From contig NZ_JAGXCY010000017.1 of the NCBI RefSeq assembly GCF_018310695.1, positions 1-64,000 on the forward strand: a DNA stretch of 64,000 bases, read 5' to 3'. The first letter of the stretch is position 1. Every line of letters starts with the position of its first letter. This DNA is from Paenibacillus sp. Marseille-Q4541. Its GTDB lineage: Bacteria > Bacillota > Bacilli > Paenibacillales > Paenibacillaceae. Both the position numbers and the translations under genes were made by a program. The notes below the pieces were generated by a model. That model saw only the letters and a list, made by a program, of their open reading frames with translations, ran no database searches and was not told the DNA's origin. Below are positions 7,982-16,436 of the stretch, in pieces.

Positions 7982-8617
7982 TTATTTTTGTTCGCCTACC
8001 ACGGTGAATCGTTCGCCGATATGCGCTGCATTCTCAATTTCATCAACAATAGCAATAGCATAGTCAGCATAACTGATATAGCTATCCCCTTTCGAATTCA
8101 CGATGAAGTTGTCTTTTCCTTTTTGATACGAACCTGTACGAGCACCTTCCGCATCAAACATAGCTGCAGGACTGACAAAAGTCCATTTCAGATCTGTAGA
8201 TGCTTTTAAGTCCTCCAAGTTTTTACTTTGATTGCTTGCTGTTGGTTTGTACAAGTCAGGGAATTCAGGCGTATCGATCAGTTTTGTCGTCTTCGCTTCA
8301 TCCACGAATAAACTTCCTGCGCCGCCAACAACAATTAGGCGAGTGCCCTGAGCACCGCTCAGTGCCTGAATCAGTGTCTGACCTGCTTCCACATGTTTGT
8401 GCTCTTCACCTGGTGCTGCGCCAAAGGCGTTAACAACCACATCGTATTTCGTTAGATCTTGTGTTGTCAGCTCAAATATATCTTTCTCTATCACAGGAAC
8501 ACCGCTGACTTTGGATGCATTTCTTACGATTGCTGTAACCTCATGTCCTCTTTTCCCTGCTTCATCCAGAATAAGTTTGCCTGCTTTACCACTTGCACCA
8601 ATCACTGCGATTTTCAT
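7982..8617 (-). CDS. NAD(P)-binding Rossmann oxidoreductase, YwnB-like
   Basis: Atypical short-chain dehydrogenase (NAD(P)H-binding, NmrA-like), 211 aa. It starts MKIAVIGASGKAGK, the GxxGxxG dinucleotide motif. No YxxxK catalytic pair is evident, as is usual for this group, which acts as quinone/flavin reductases or redox sensors. I chose ATG 8617, which has GGAGG 8 nt upstream; the longer in-frame alternative would begin upstream of the promoter. It is monocistronic, with the Rrf2 regulator gene downstream in the same direction. Confidence 0.88.
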   Translation of the reverse strand: MKIAVIGASGKAGKLILDEAGKRGHEVTAIVRNASKVSGVPVIEKDIFELTTQDLTKYDVVVNAFGAAPGEEHKHVEAGQTLIQALSGAQGTRLIVVGGAGSLFVDEAKTTKLIDTPEFPDLYKPTASNQSKNLEDLKASTDLKWTFVSPAAMFDAEGARTGSYQKGKDNFIVNSKGDSYISYADYAIAIVDEIENAAHIGERFTVVGEQK

Positions 8618-8664
8618 TGTTAATTCCTCCATTATTATCATAGTGTGAATGATTTCGTTTAACT

Positions 8665-8701
8665 TGTAACCATTATAGTTACAGGTTGTTGGATTTGTCA
8701 A
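8665..8701 (-). promoter_or_regulatory. Consensus promoter with dyad operator for the ywnB-like gene
   Basis: On the minus strand, -35 TTGACA and -10 TATAAT are 18 bp apart. The perfect dyad TGTAAC-N7-GTTACA (8665-8683) spans the -10 box and start point. It is a good candidate repressor site, possibly for the adjacent Rrf2 protein or an HxlR-type regulator. Confidence 0.8.
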
Positions 8702-8794
8702 ACGTTCATTTCTTTCGATTGGATTTAGGTTTGGTTGTGTAATAGAATCAAGGTGTACGGTAATTTGGATGATAAAGGAGCGCGGCAGGAGCTT

Positions 8795-9949
8795 ATGAAG
8801 CTTTCTTTTAAAGCAATTCGGAATATTATTCTCATACTGCTTATTTTTCTTGGGTTACAGCTGTTTATAAGTTGGAATGTGTATTTATTCCTTTCTTACT
8901 ATTATCCTGAAACATCTCTTGCATGGTTAGGTATTGTTCTTACCGTGATCGCGCTGGGATATGTGATCGGGAGGGTAAAGTGGCTTGGTCCATTGGGACG
9001 TTTCTTTAAAGTCATTGGCTCATATTACTTTGCTTTGTTTGAGTTCTTCGTCCTTGCATTGCCGATTGTGGATATTATCGGGTGGATTAGTCATATTGCA
9101 GGTGCCGATCCTGTGGGGTATATACCTTTGCTGGGGTGGATTACAATAGCGCTACTCGCGATTTTCTTATTGTTTGGATCTTATAACGCGTGGAGTCCTG
9201 TAGTGAGGAAATATGAATTATCCATAGCGAAGAAGCCGGAACCGGGTACTCCAAAAACGTATACCATTGCGGTTGCTTCAGATCTTCATCTGGGCAACAT
9301 TGTAGGTAATCGATATCTGGCGAAGCTGGTTCACACACTCAATGGTTTGGAGCCTGACGTGACCTTGCTTGTGGGAGATGTGCTTGACGATTCTATTGAG
9401 CCCTTTCTAAGGAACAATATGTCACAAGAAATGAAGAAATTAACTGCCAAGTATGGAGTTTATGCGGTTCTTGGTAACCATGAATATTATGGTGGACACA
9501 TTGAACGTTATGTTAAGGAAATGAGTCAGATTGGGATTCCCGTCCTTCAGGATGAAGTCGTGAGCGCAGCGGACGGAGCTTTACATATCGCGGGTCGTAA
9601 GGACATGACGGCAGAAAGTGTGGAACCAGGAAAACGTCTTCCTGTAACAGAGCTGCTTGCTCCGCTGGATCATACGAAGCCTATTATTTTGCTTGATCAT
9701 CAGCCGTATGCATTTGATAAGGCGATGGAAGCAGGCGCTGATTTATTGCTATGCGGACATACGCATAGGGGGCAGTTTGCACCGAATCATCTGATCACAA
9801 AACGATTATTTGAACTGGACTGGGGCCACATGCTTAAAGAAAAAATGCATGTTATTGTATCTTCCGGTTTTGGTTCATGGGGACCTCCAATTCGTATTGC
9901 AAGTAGATCAGAGGTGATCCATATTGAATTGACGCTCACAGGGGAGTAA
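8795..9949 (+). CDS. Membrane-anchored metallophosphoesterase, YkuE/YpbG-like
   Basis: Calcineurin-like phosphoesterase of about 384 aa. Four or five N-terminal membrane segments (about residues 8-145) precede a C-terminal catalytic domain. All metal-binding motifs are present in order: SDLHLG, GDVLDD, GNHEYY, then LLDHQP and GHTHRGQ. Substrates in this family include lipid-linked phosphates and nucleotides; it cannot be narrowed here. The start is uncertain. ATG 8795 just before the first membrane segment is preferred, but its nearest AGGAG is only 3 nt away and the AAGGAG before that is 14 nt away. Upstream in-frame TTG or GTG codons are alternatives. A terminator follows. Confidence 0.88.
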   Translation: MKLSFKAIRNIILILLIFLGLQLFISWNVYLFLSYYYPETSLAWLGIVLTVIALGYVIGRVKWLGPLGRFFKVIGSYYFALFEFFVLALPIVDIIGWISHIAGADPVGYIPLLGWITIALLAIFLLFGSYNAWSPVVRKYELSIAKKPEPGTPKTYTIAVASDLHLGNIVGNRYLAKLVHTLNGLEPDVTLLVGDVLDDSIEPFLRNNMSQEMKKLTAKYGVYAVLGNHEYYGGHIERYVKEMSQIGIPVLQDEVVSAADGALHIAGRKDMTAESVEPGKRLPVTELLAPLDHTKPIILLDHQPYAFDKAMEAGADLLLCGHTHRGQFAPNHLITKRLFELDWGHMLKEKMHVIVSSGFGSWGPPIRIASRSEVIHIELTLTGE

Positions 9950-9965
9950 ATCACATATCAAAAAA

Positions 9966-10000
9966 AGACGTCCCGATCAGTAGAGGGATGTCTTTTTTTT
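9966..10000 (+). terminator. Terminator after the metallophosphoesterase
   Basis: AGACGTCCC pairs with GGGATGTCT, followed by eight Ts. The next roughly 360 bp, up to the AsnC gene, are AT-rich and contain no feature I can support. Confidence 0.85.
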
Positions 10001-10360
10001 GTCTATCTGCCCAAAGTAGGTGGAATTCTTACATCAAATTTACATCACTATGTGAATTAAACAAAGTGTTACAACGTTGATTTGGTAAAGCGATAAATGG
10101 AGTAAAAAGAAGATATTCACTTAAAAACAGAGAAAAACAGAGAGATAAAAATTATTTATTGTTCTAATAGATTTACTTTATGAAAAAAATGTCGAAAACC
10201 AACTGGAAAGTTCTTGATTTTCTGGGGAGGCTGCATTACGATTTGTAAAACCTAATTCGTACCAAATAATCAAAAAAGTATTGTAAATAGGATTAAAACC
10301 CTGAAATTGAATTGTGATTAGGAATTGAATTACGAAATCAAGTCGAAAAGGTGGATTGAA

Positions 10361-10840
10361 ATGACGGAGGATGAAAAGCAACAATCCATGTATACCGGAC
10401 TTGATGAACTGGATCGTGGAATCGTCAGATTTTTGCAAGAAAATGCCCGTATTCCTTTTACCCAGATTGCGAAGGAACTAAATGTAACTGAAAAGACGGT
10501 TCGACTTCGTGTCCAGCAAATGCAGGATGAAGGGATATTAAGTCTCGTAGGGATTGTGAATCCAGTAAAAGCGGGAATCCGGATGGAGACACTCATTTTT
10601 ATTGCTGTCACGGATCAAAAGCTGGAACAGGTTACAAATGAGCTTGAGTCTATGCCTGAAGTAAGACTGATGATTCTGGTAACAGGTGAATATCAGCTCA
10701 TGATTCAGGTGTTTACGAAGGACAGCGATGAATTCTCTGATTTTATGATGAAAAAACTGAACAAAGTAGAAGGAATTAATCGAACGAATGTCATCATGGA
10801 GCTGAAGGTACTTAAATCCAAGCTGAAGTTCATACGTTGA
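10361..10840 (+). CDS. Lrp/AsnC-family transcriptional regulator
   Basis: A 159-aa regulator. The N-terminal helix-turn-helix (LDELDRGIVRFLQENARIPFTQIAKELNVTEKTVRLRVQ) is followed by a RAM/AsnC ligand-binding domain. ATG 10361 is chosen because AAGGTGG lies 7 nt upstream. Lrp/AsnC proteins sense amino acids and form octameric rings. It lies directly upstream of, and in the same orientation as, a peptide transporter operon, about 110 bp from the binding-protein gene, so it is a probable local regulator. The ligand is not known. Confidence 0.9.
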   Translation: MTEDEKQQSMYTGLDELDRGIVRFLQENARIPFTQIAKELNVTEKTVRLRVQQMQDEGILSLVGIVNPVKAGIRMETLIFIAVTDQKLEQVTNELESMPEVRLMILVTGEYQLMIQVFTKDSDEFSDFMMKKLNKVEGINRTNVIMELKVLKSKLKFIR

Positions 10841-10948
10841 GCTTCTTGCTTTCAACCTCATTGTATATTTATACACTATATACATTGTTATATCGCTCCT
10901 TTCCGGGGCTGATTTATAAATGACTACATAAGAAGAGAGGTCGAGAAG

Positions 10949-12502
10949 ATGTTATCAAAAAAAATGTACAAGGTTTTATCGTCGGTTGTGCTGAGTAGTT
11001 TTGTCTTACTTACGGCATGTGGGGGAGGTCAGTCCGAATCTGGGAGTGGAAGTACGTCGGGCGCGGCTTCAAGTCAATCCAAAGTTTTAAATATTGGATT
11101 AAAATCTGATCCACCAAGTCTTGATCCTATGTCTTCTTCGTCTTTGTACGATCGTCAGGTGCAGAACAGCCTCTATGACAAATTGTTTGATGTAGATTCG
11201 GAAGGCAGCATTGTACCTATGCTTGTATCTGAATATACAATTTCGGAAGATGGTCTTTCTTACACTTTAACACTTCATGACGGTGTTGCGTTTCAGGACG
11301 GAAGTGAATTTAATGCCGAAGCGGTAAAGTTCAATCTGGAACGCTATATGGAGGAAGGTTCGAAGCGCATTAGTGATTTGAAATCCATAGATCATATTGA
11401 TGTTAAAGATGAGAAAACGGTGGTCATAACCTTGAAAGAACCTTTTACTCCGTTGCTTTCGGTACTTGCGGACCGTTCAGGGATGATGGTGTCTCCGACC
11501 GCTGTGAAGGAGCATGGAGATAATTATGTGAAGAACCCAGTAGGTACCGGGCCATTTGCTTTTGTAGAGCAGGTGAGCGGTGATCACGTTACGCTGAAGA
11601 AGAATGAGAACTACTGGAATGGCGAAGTGAAGCTGGATCAAGTCAATTTCAAAGTGTTTACAAACAACAGTGCAGCTGTACAAAATTTACGTTCAGGTGT
11701 TGTTGATATCATTGATGATATTCCAGTAAAGGAAATTCCGGCAGTAGAGAACGATTCTAATCTAACGGTTGTTGCTCAGGCCAATATGGGGTATCAAGGT
11801 CTTCACCTCAACAATACCAAGGGTGATCTGCAGAATGTGTATCTTCGTCAGGCTGTCGATCTTGCAATCAACCGTGAATCAGTTGTCAAAGTATTATTCG
11901 ATGGTTATGGTGCTCCAGCGTACTCTCCGTTTGCTCCTGGAAGTATTGCTTACAACGAAGCGACAGATACACCACCTGCTGCTGATGAAGCGAAGATCAA
12001 GGAACTGCTTGCCAAAGGCGGTAAACCGGACGGATTCAGCTTCAAAATGCAAATTGCAACAACAACAGCTAATGAACAGTTCGGTGCTGTCATTCAAAAT
12101 ATGCTGAAACAATACAACATTAATGTTGAGCTAGAGAAAGTGGAGTACGGTACGATGCTGGAAAATGGAGACAGTGGCAATTTTGAGGCGATGCAGCTTG
12201 GATGGTCAGGCCGGATTGATCCGGATCAGAACACCTATGACTTCCTTGTAACAGGTATGCCGAATAATCAGAGCCGAATCTCTGTACCTGAACTTGATAA
12301 AGTATTGAACGAGGCACGTGCTGAAAAAGATGAAGCGAAACGTAAAGAACTTTACAATCAGGCCATGGATCTGGTTCATGAAAATGCATCGTATGTATAC
12401 ATCTATCACAACTACGATAAATTCGGTGTTTCAAATAAAGTATTGAACTTCACCTATATTCCAGATGGTATTATTCGTACCGCAAAACTGGAGAAACAAT
12501 AA
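10949..12502 (+). CDS. Peptide ABC transporter lipoprotein binding protein (SBP_bac_5)
   Basis: Extracytoplasmic solute-binding lipoprotein of the DppA/OppA/GsiB family, 517 aa. The signal peptide ends in a lipobox (LLTAC) with lipidated C24, and a Gly/Ser-rich tether follows. The mature domain has the family signature region (LKSDPPSLDPMSSSSLYDRQVQNSLYDKLF) and NPVGTGPFAF. It delivers peptides to the two permeases encoded downstream. The terminal gamma-glutamyltransferase gene of the same operon suggests gamma-glutamyl peptides or glutathione as cargo; that is inference. The first permease gene begins 76 bp later. Confidence 0.92.
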   Translation: MLSKKMYKVLSSVVLSSFVLLTACGGGQSESGSGSTSGAASSQSKVLNIGLKSDPPSLDPMSSSSLYDRQVQNSLYDKLFDVDSEGSIVPMLVSEYTISEDGLSYTLTLHDGVAFQDGSEFNAEAVKFNLERYMEEGSKRISDLKSIDHIDVKDEKTVVITLKEPFTPLLSVLADRSGMMVSPTAVKEHGDNYVKNPVGTGPFAFVEQVSGDHVTLKKNENYWNGEVKLDQVNFKVFTNNSAAVQNLRSGVVDIIDDIPVKEIPAVENDSNLTVVAQANMGYQGLHLNNTKGDLQNVYLRQAVDLAINRESVVKVLFDGYGAPAYSPFAPGSIAYNEATDTPPAADEAKIKELLAKGGKPDGFSFKMQIATTTANEQFGAVIQNMLKQYNINVELEKVEYGTMLENGDSGNFEAMQLGWSGRIDPDQNTYDFLVTGMPNNQSRISVPELDKVLNEARAEKDEAKRKELYNQAMDLVHENASYVYIYHNYDKFGVSNKVLNFTYIPDGIIRTAKLEKQ

Positions 12503-12578
12503 TCCACAGTAATCATCATCGATCATAACCCGTCAGAACTTACGCATAGCCAAAAATCAGCAATGGGAGAGAGAGCTC

Positions 12579-13529
12579 ATGATGTATGTAGTAAAACGTA
12601 TTTTACTCGCGATCCCCATCCTTTTTCTCGTATCCATAATGACATTCTCCCTTATCCATATGATTCCGGGCGACCCTGCCCGGGTCATTCTGGGACAAGA
12701 GGCCACACCGGAAGCATACGCAAGCCTCCGGGCAGAACTTGGACTGGACAAGCCGATTGTAGAACAATATTTTACTTGGCTTGGAAAAATACTTCGCGGT
12801 GACCTGGGTACCTCCATTACGGATCATGTTCCCGTCAGCGAACTTATCGCCCAGCGCCTTCCCGCCACAATACAGCTTACGATAGGTACCTTTATCGTAG
12901 CCTTAATCATTGCCATTCCGGCAGGGATACTGGCAGCCGTAAGACGTAATACCTGGCTTGACTACCTTAGCTCCTTTGGGGCTCTCGGGGGTATGAGTAT
13001 CCCGAATTTCTGGCTCGCCATGATGCTAATCATTTATTTCACGGTAGAAAATAACTGGCTTCCTTCCTCGGGGTATGTATCCTTCTTTGATGATCCCAAA
13101 GCGAATATCATGGCTCTGATTCTGCCATGTATTGCAACCGGACTTCGGGAATCAGCCGTGCTGATGCGGATGCTGCGTTCCTCTCTTCTAGAAGTAGTGA
13201 ATATGGATTTTGTGCGCACGGCCAAGGCCAAAGGACTTAATGAGTGGGCAACCATTTTCAGACACGTTCTTCGTAATGCACTCATTCCGGTCGTCACTAC
13301 ATCGGGTTTACTTATCGCAGGACTCCTGGGAGGTCTTGTCATTACGGAGTCTATTTTCTCCATTCCCGGTTTCGGAAGACTTATTGTTGAATCTGTATTT
13401 AAACGAGATTATGTAACGGTTCAAGGGGCTATTCTTGTATCCGCTCTGCTTGTTGTGGCAGTTAATATCATTGTTGATTTACTGTACGCAGTCATTGATC
13501 CGCGCATTAAATCAGGTAAGGGGGCGTAA
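12579..13529 (+). CDS. Peptide ABC transporter permease 1 (DppB/GsiC type)
   Basis: Integral membrane subunit of 316 aa with about six membrane segments. It has the DppB-type N-terminus (MYVVKRILLAIPILFLVSIMTF) and the EAA loop contacting the ATPase (MDFVRTAKAKGLNEWATIFRHVLRNALIPVV). The start may be either of two adjacent ATGs. It pairs with the DppC-type permease encoded 5 bp downstream to form the translocation channel. Confidence 0.93.
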   Translation: MMYVVKRILLAIPILFLVSIMTFSLIHMIPGDPARVILGQEATPEAYASLRAELGLDKPIVEQYFTWLGKILRGDLGTSITDHVPVSELIAQRLPATIQLTIGTFIVALIIAIPAGILAAVRRNTWLDYLSSFGALGGMSIPNFWLAMMLIIYFTVENNWLPSSGYVSFFDDPKANIMALILPCIATGLRESAVLMRMLRSSLLEVVNMDFVRTAKAKGLNEWATIFRHVLRNALIPVVTTSGLLIAGLLGGLVITESIFSIPGFGRLIVESVFKRDYVTVQGAILVSALLVVAVNIIVDLLYAVIDPRIKSGKGA

Positions 13530-13534
13530 GTCGG

Positions 13535-14365
13535 ATGAAAATGTGGAAAAAGTTTTTTAAATCCGGACTGGGTGTCCTCGGCGTCCTTATTATTCTGATC
13601 CTGTTCATAACAGCTGTATTTGCAAGCTCTATCGCTCCATATGACCCGAATGCACAAGATTACAATATGATCTTGCAAGAGCCAAGCAGTGAGCATCTTT
13701 TTGGTACGGATGATCTCGGGCGGGATATTTTCTCCAGAGTGGTGTATGGTGCTCAGATTTCGATTAAAGCAGCACTGATCTCTGTCGGAATTGCGGTTGG
13801 TATTGGTGTGCCGATTGGCCTATTCACCGGTTATTACCGGGGATTCTGGGATGAGTGGGTTGTCATGCGGGTCGTTGACTCCCTGCAGGCTTTCCCATTC
13901 CTCATTCTCGCACTAGCGATATCGGCCGTTCTAGGTGCAGGATTCGGTAACGCGATGCTGGCTATCGGGATTGGTTTTGCGCCTTCGTTTGTTCGTATTA
14001 CAAGAGGGCAGGTTCTGACCCTTCGAAATATGGAGTATGTCCATGCGGCAAAGTCCGTAGGCGTAAAAGACATGCGTATTATTTTTAGTCATATTTTCCC
14101 GAATGCAATGGGGCCGATTATTATTCAGTCTACGTTGACTATGGCAACAGGGATTTTAGCAGAAGCATCTTTATCTTATCTTGGACTTGGCGTTCAGCCG
14201 CCGACACCTTCTTGGGGCAGCATGCTGAATCAGGCACAAAGTCTAATGAGCGTTGCACCTTATGCCACGCTGTATCCGGGTCTTGCTATCTTTATTGTTG
14301 TGTTAGGGTTCAACCTGCTTGGTGATGGATTGCAGCAATTCCTTGATCCGAGGGCGAGAAAATAG
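13535..14365 (+). CDS. Peptide ABC transporter permease 2 (DppC/GsiD type)
   Basis: Integral membrane subunit of 276 aa. It has the short cytoplasmic N-terminus and DppC hallmarks: HLFGTDDLGRDIFSRVVYG, then the EAA loop (MEYVHAAKSVGVKDMRIIFSHIFPNAMGPII). About six membrane segments are predicted. It forms a heterodimer with permease 1. Its GGGGGCG ribosome-binding site lies within the end of the preceding gene. Confidence 0.93.
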   Translation: MKMWKKFFKSGLGVLGVLIILILFITAVFASSIAPYDPNAQDYNMILQEPSSEHLFGTDDLGRDIFSRVVYGAQISIKAALISVGIAVGIGVPIGLFTGYYRGFWDEWVVMRVVDSLQAFPFLILALAISAVLGAGFGNAMLAIGIGFAPSFVRITRGQVLTLRNMEYVHAAKSVGVKDMRIIFSHIFPNAMGPIIIQSTLTMATGILAEASLSYLGLGVQPPTPSWGSMLNQAQSLMSVAPYATLYPGLAIFIVVLGFNLLGDGLQQFLDPRARK

Positions 14366-14381
14366 AAGGGAGTGCTTGCTC

Positions 14382-15347
14382 ATGACAGCCATATTAGAGG
14401 TACAGAAGCTAAGAACGCGGTTCAAAACAGACTATGGAAAAGTCGCGGTGGTTGATGGTGTTGATTTTTCCATAAAGGAAGGGGAAACGCTGGGGGTCGT
14501 TGGCGAATCTGGTTGTGGTAAAAGTGTGACCAGCCTGTCCATCATGCGTCTACTCGCGGGAAATGGTTCTTCGGAAGGACATATCTTCTATGAAGGAAAG
14601 GACCTGCTCCAGATTTCAGAAAAACAGATGCAGAAAATCCGCGGTAATGATATCGCAATGATCTTTCAGGAACCGATGACTTCACTGAATCCTCTGCAGA
14701 CGGTGGGCCGCCAGATCGAAGAATCGGTGCTGCTCCACCGCAAAAGCTCTAAGGCAGAAGCCAAAAAAAGAGCGATTGAAATGCTGAAGGCGGTTGGGAT
14801 GCCTAGACCGGATGAGATTTACGGTGAATATCCGCATCAGTTGTCGGGCGGAATGAGGCAGCGGGTCATGATTGCGATGGCCATGTCTTGTGAACCAAAG
14901 CTGATCATTGCCGATGAACCGACGACCGCACTTGATGTAACCATTCAGGCACAGATTCTAGAGCTAATGCAAAAGGTAAAAGAAGAAACCAACACATCCA
15001 TCATGCTCATCACGCATGACCTTGGGGTCGTAGCTGAGATGTGTGACCGCGTCATCGTTATGTATGCAGGGCAGGTTGTAGAAGAAGCGGATAAGTACGA
15101 GTTGTTCGAAAATCCGAAGCATCCTTATACGATCGGGCTGATGAATTCAGTTCCGGATCTGGATGAGGAAGTAGAGTTTCTGGAGACGATTCCAGGCTCT
15201 GTTCCGCTGGCTCACCAGATGCCGACAGGCTGCCGATTTGCTCCTCGTTGTAGTAAGGCAATGCCGATCTGTCATGAGCAGGAGCCTGAGTTATTTAAAC
15301 TTCAGGATCAGCAATGCCGGTGCTGGCTATATGCGGAAGGAGTGTAA
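14382..15347 (+). CDS. Peptide ABC transporter ATPase 1 (DppD/OppD type)
   Basis: ABC ATPase of 321 aa. Walker A is GESGCGKS, the signature is LSGGMRQR, Walker B is LIIADEPTTALD and the H-loop is ITHD. The C-terminal oligopeptide extension carries the cysteine-rich motif (TGCRFAPRCSKAMPICHEQEP, CRC) typical of OppD/DppD proteins. I chose ATG 14382 (AAGGGAG upstream) rather than a longer frame overlapping the permease. It works as a heterodimer with the next gene product. Confidence 0.94.
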   Translation: MTAILEVQKLRTRFKTDYGKVAVVDGVDFSIKEGETLGVVGESGCGKSVTSLSIMRLLAGNGSSEGHIFYEGKDLLQISEKQMQKIRGNDIAMIFQEPMTSLNPLQTVGRQIEESVLLHRKSSKAEAKKRAIEMLKAVGMPRPDEIYGEYPHQLSGGMRQRVMIAMAMSCEPKLIIADEPTTALDVTIQAQILELMQKVKEETNTSIMLITHDLGVVAEMCDRVIVMYAGQVVEEADKYELFENPKHPYTIGLMNSVPDLDEEVEFLETIPGSVPLAHQMPTGCRFAPRCSKAMPICHEQEPELFKLQDQQCRCWLYAEGV

Positions 15348-15353
15348 TGAGAG

Positions 15354-16379
15354 ATGGAACCGATACTGCGTGTTAAAGGACTAAAACAGCATTTTCCGAT
15401 TCATGCGGGTGCTTTTAATAAAGTAGTAGGCCATGTTCGTGCCGTAGATGGGATTGATCTGGAAGTCTATCCTGGAGAAACGGTCGGGATTGTAGGAGAA
15501 TCCGGCTGCGGAAAATCAACAACAGGCCGCACCATTCTGCGGCTGAATGAACCAACCGAAGGGGAAGTCATCTTCGAGGGGAAAGATTTAGCGAAGCTGA
15601 GTAAAGAATCAATGCGTAAGATGAGACGGGACATTCAGATGGTTTTTCAAGACCCTTATGCCTCGCTCAATCCACGTAAAACCATTCGCAAAATTTTGAT
15701 GGAATCCCTTGAAGTACATCACATCGGGACGGCGAAAGAGCGGAAAGAAACCGTGGAGAAGATCATTCAGGTCGTGGGTCTGCAAAAAGAACATTTGGAT
15801 CGTCATCCGCATGACTTTTCAGGAGGTCAGCGGCAACGGATCGGGATAGCGCGAGCGCTGGTCGTGAACCCGAAGCTGATTATCGCCGATGAACCGGTCT
15901 CAGCGCTCGACGTTTCTATTCAGTCTCAGATTCTGAACTTGCTCAAAAATCTTAGAAAAGATTTTGATCTGACGCTTCTCTTCATCTCGCATGATCTGTC
16001 GGTCGTCAAACATTTATGTGACCGCGTTGCGGTTATGTATCTAGGACGGATTGTGGAAATTGCCGATAAGAAAAGTTTGTTTGCTTCGCCAAGTCATCCT
16101 TACACGCAGGCGCTTCTGTCAGCGGTGCCGAAGGCGAATCCGAAGCTCAAAAAAGAAAGAATTCTGCTCACGGGTGATTTGCCTTCACCTGCGAATCCGC
16201 CTTCCGGCTGTACCTTCCATCCTCGTTGTCGTTTTGCGACAGAGGAATGTAAAAAGAGCGTGCCGCAGCTGCGAGATTTGGGAGGCGGGCATCAGGTGTC
16301 TTGTCACTATGCCGAAGAAATTATGAACAAACGTAACGTAGTAGAAGAGACATCTGAATTTCAAGGCGTTTTACACTAG
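15354..16379 (+). CDS. Peptide ABC transporter ATPase 2 (DppF/OppF type)
   Basis: ABC ATPase of 341 aa. Walker A is GESGCGKST, the signature is FSGGQRQR, Walker B is [12 protein letters not shown] and the H-loop is ISHD. It ends with the Cys-containing OppF-type extension ([17 protein letters not shown]). It starts 6 bp after ATPase 1, consistent with translational coupling. With ATPase 1 it powers the two permeases. Confidence 0.94.
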   Translation: MEPILRVKGLKQHFPIHAGAFNKVVGHVRAVDGIDLEVYPGETVGIVGESGCGKSTTGRTILRLNEPTEGEVIFEGKDLAKLSKESMRKMRRDIQMVFQDPYASLNPRKTIRKILMESLEVHHIGTAKERKETVEKIIQVVGLQKEHLDRHPHDFSGGQRQRIGIARALVVNPKLIIADEPVSALDVSIQSQILNLLKNLRKDFDLTLLFISHDLSVVKHLCDRVAVMYLGRIVEIADKKSLFASPSHPYTQALLSAVPKANPKLKKERILLTGDLPSPANPPSGCTFHPRCRFATEECKKSVPQLRDLGGGHQVSCHYAEEIMNKRNVVEETSEFQGVLH

Positions 16380-16436
16380 AAATCGCCATACATTAAAATG
16401 TATTTTAGTAAATCTATGGATTATGGAGGAATCACC

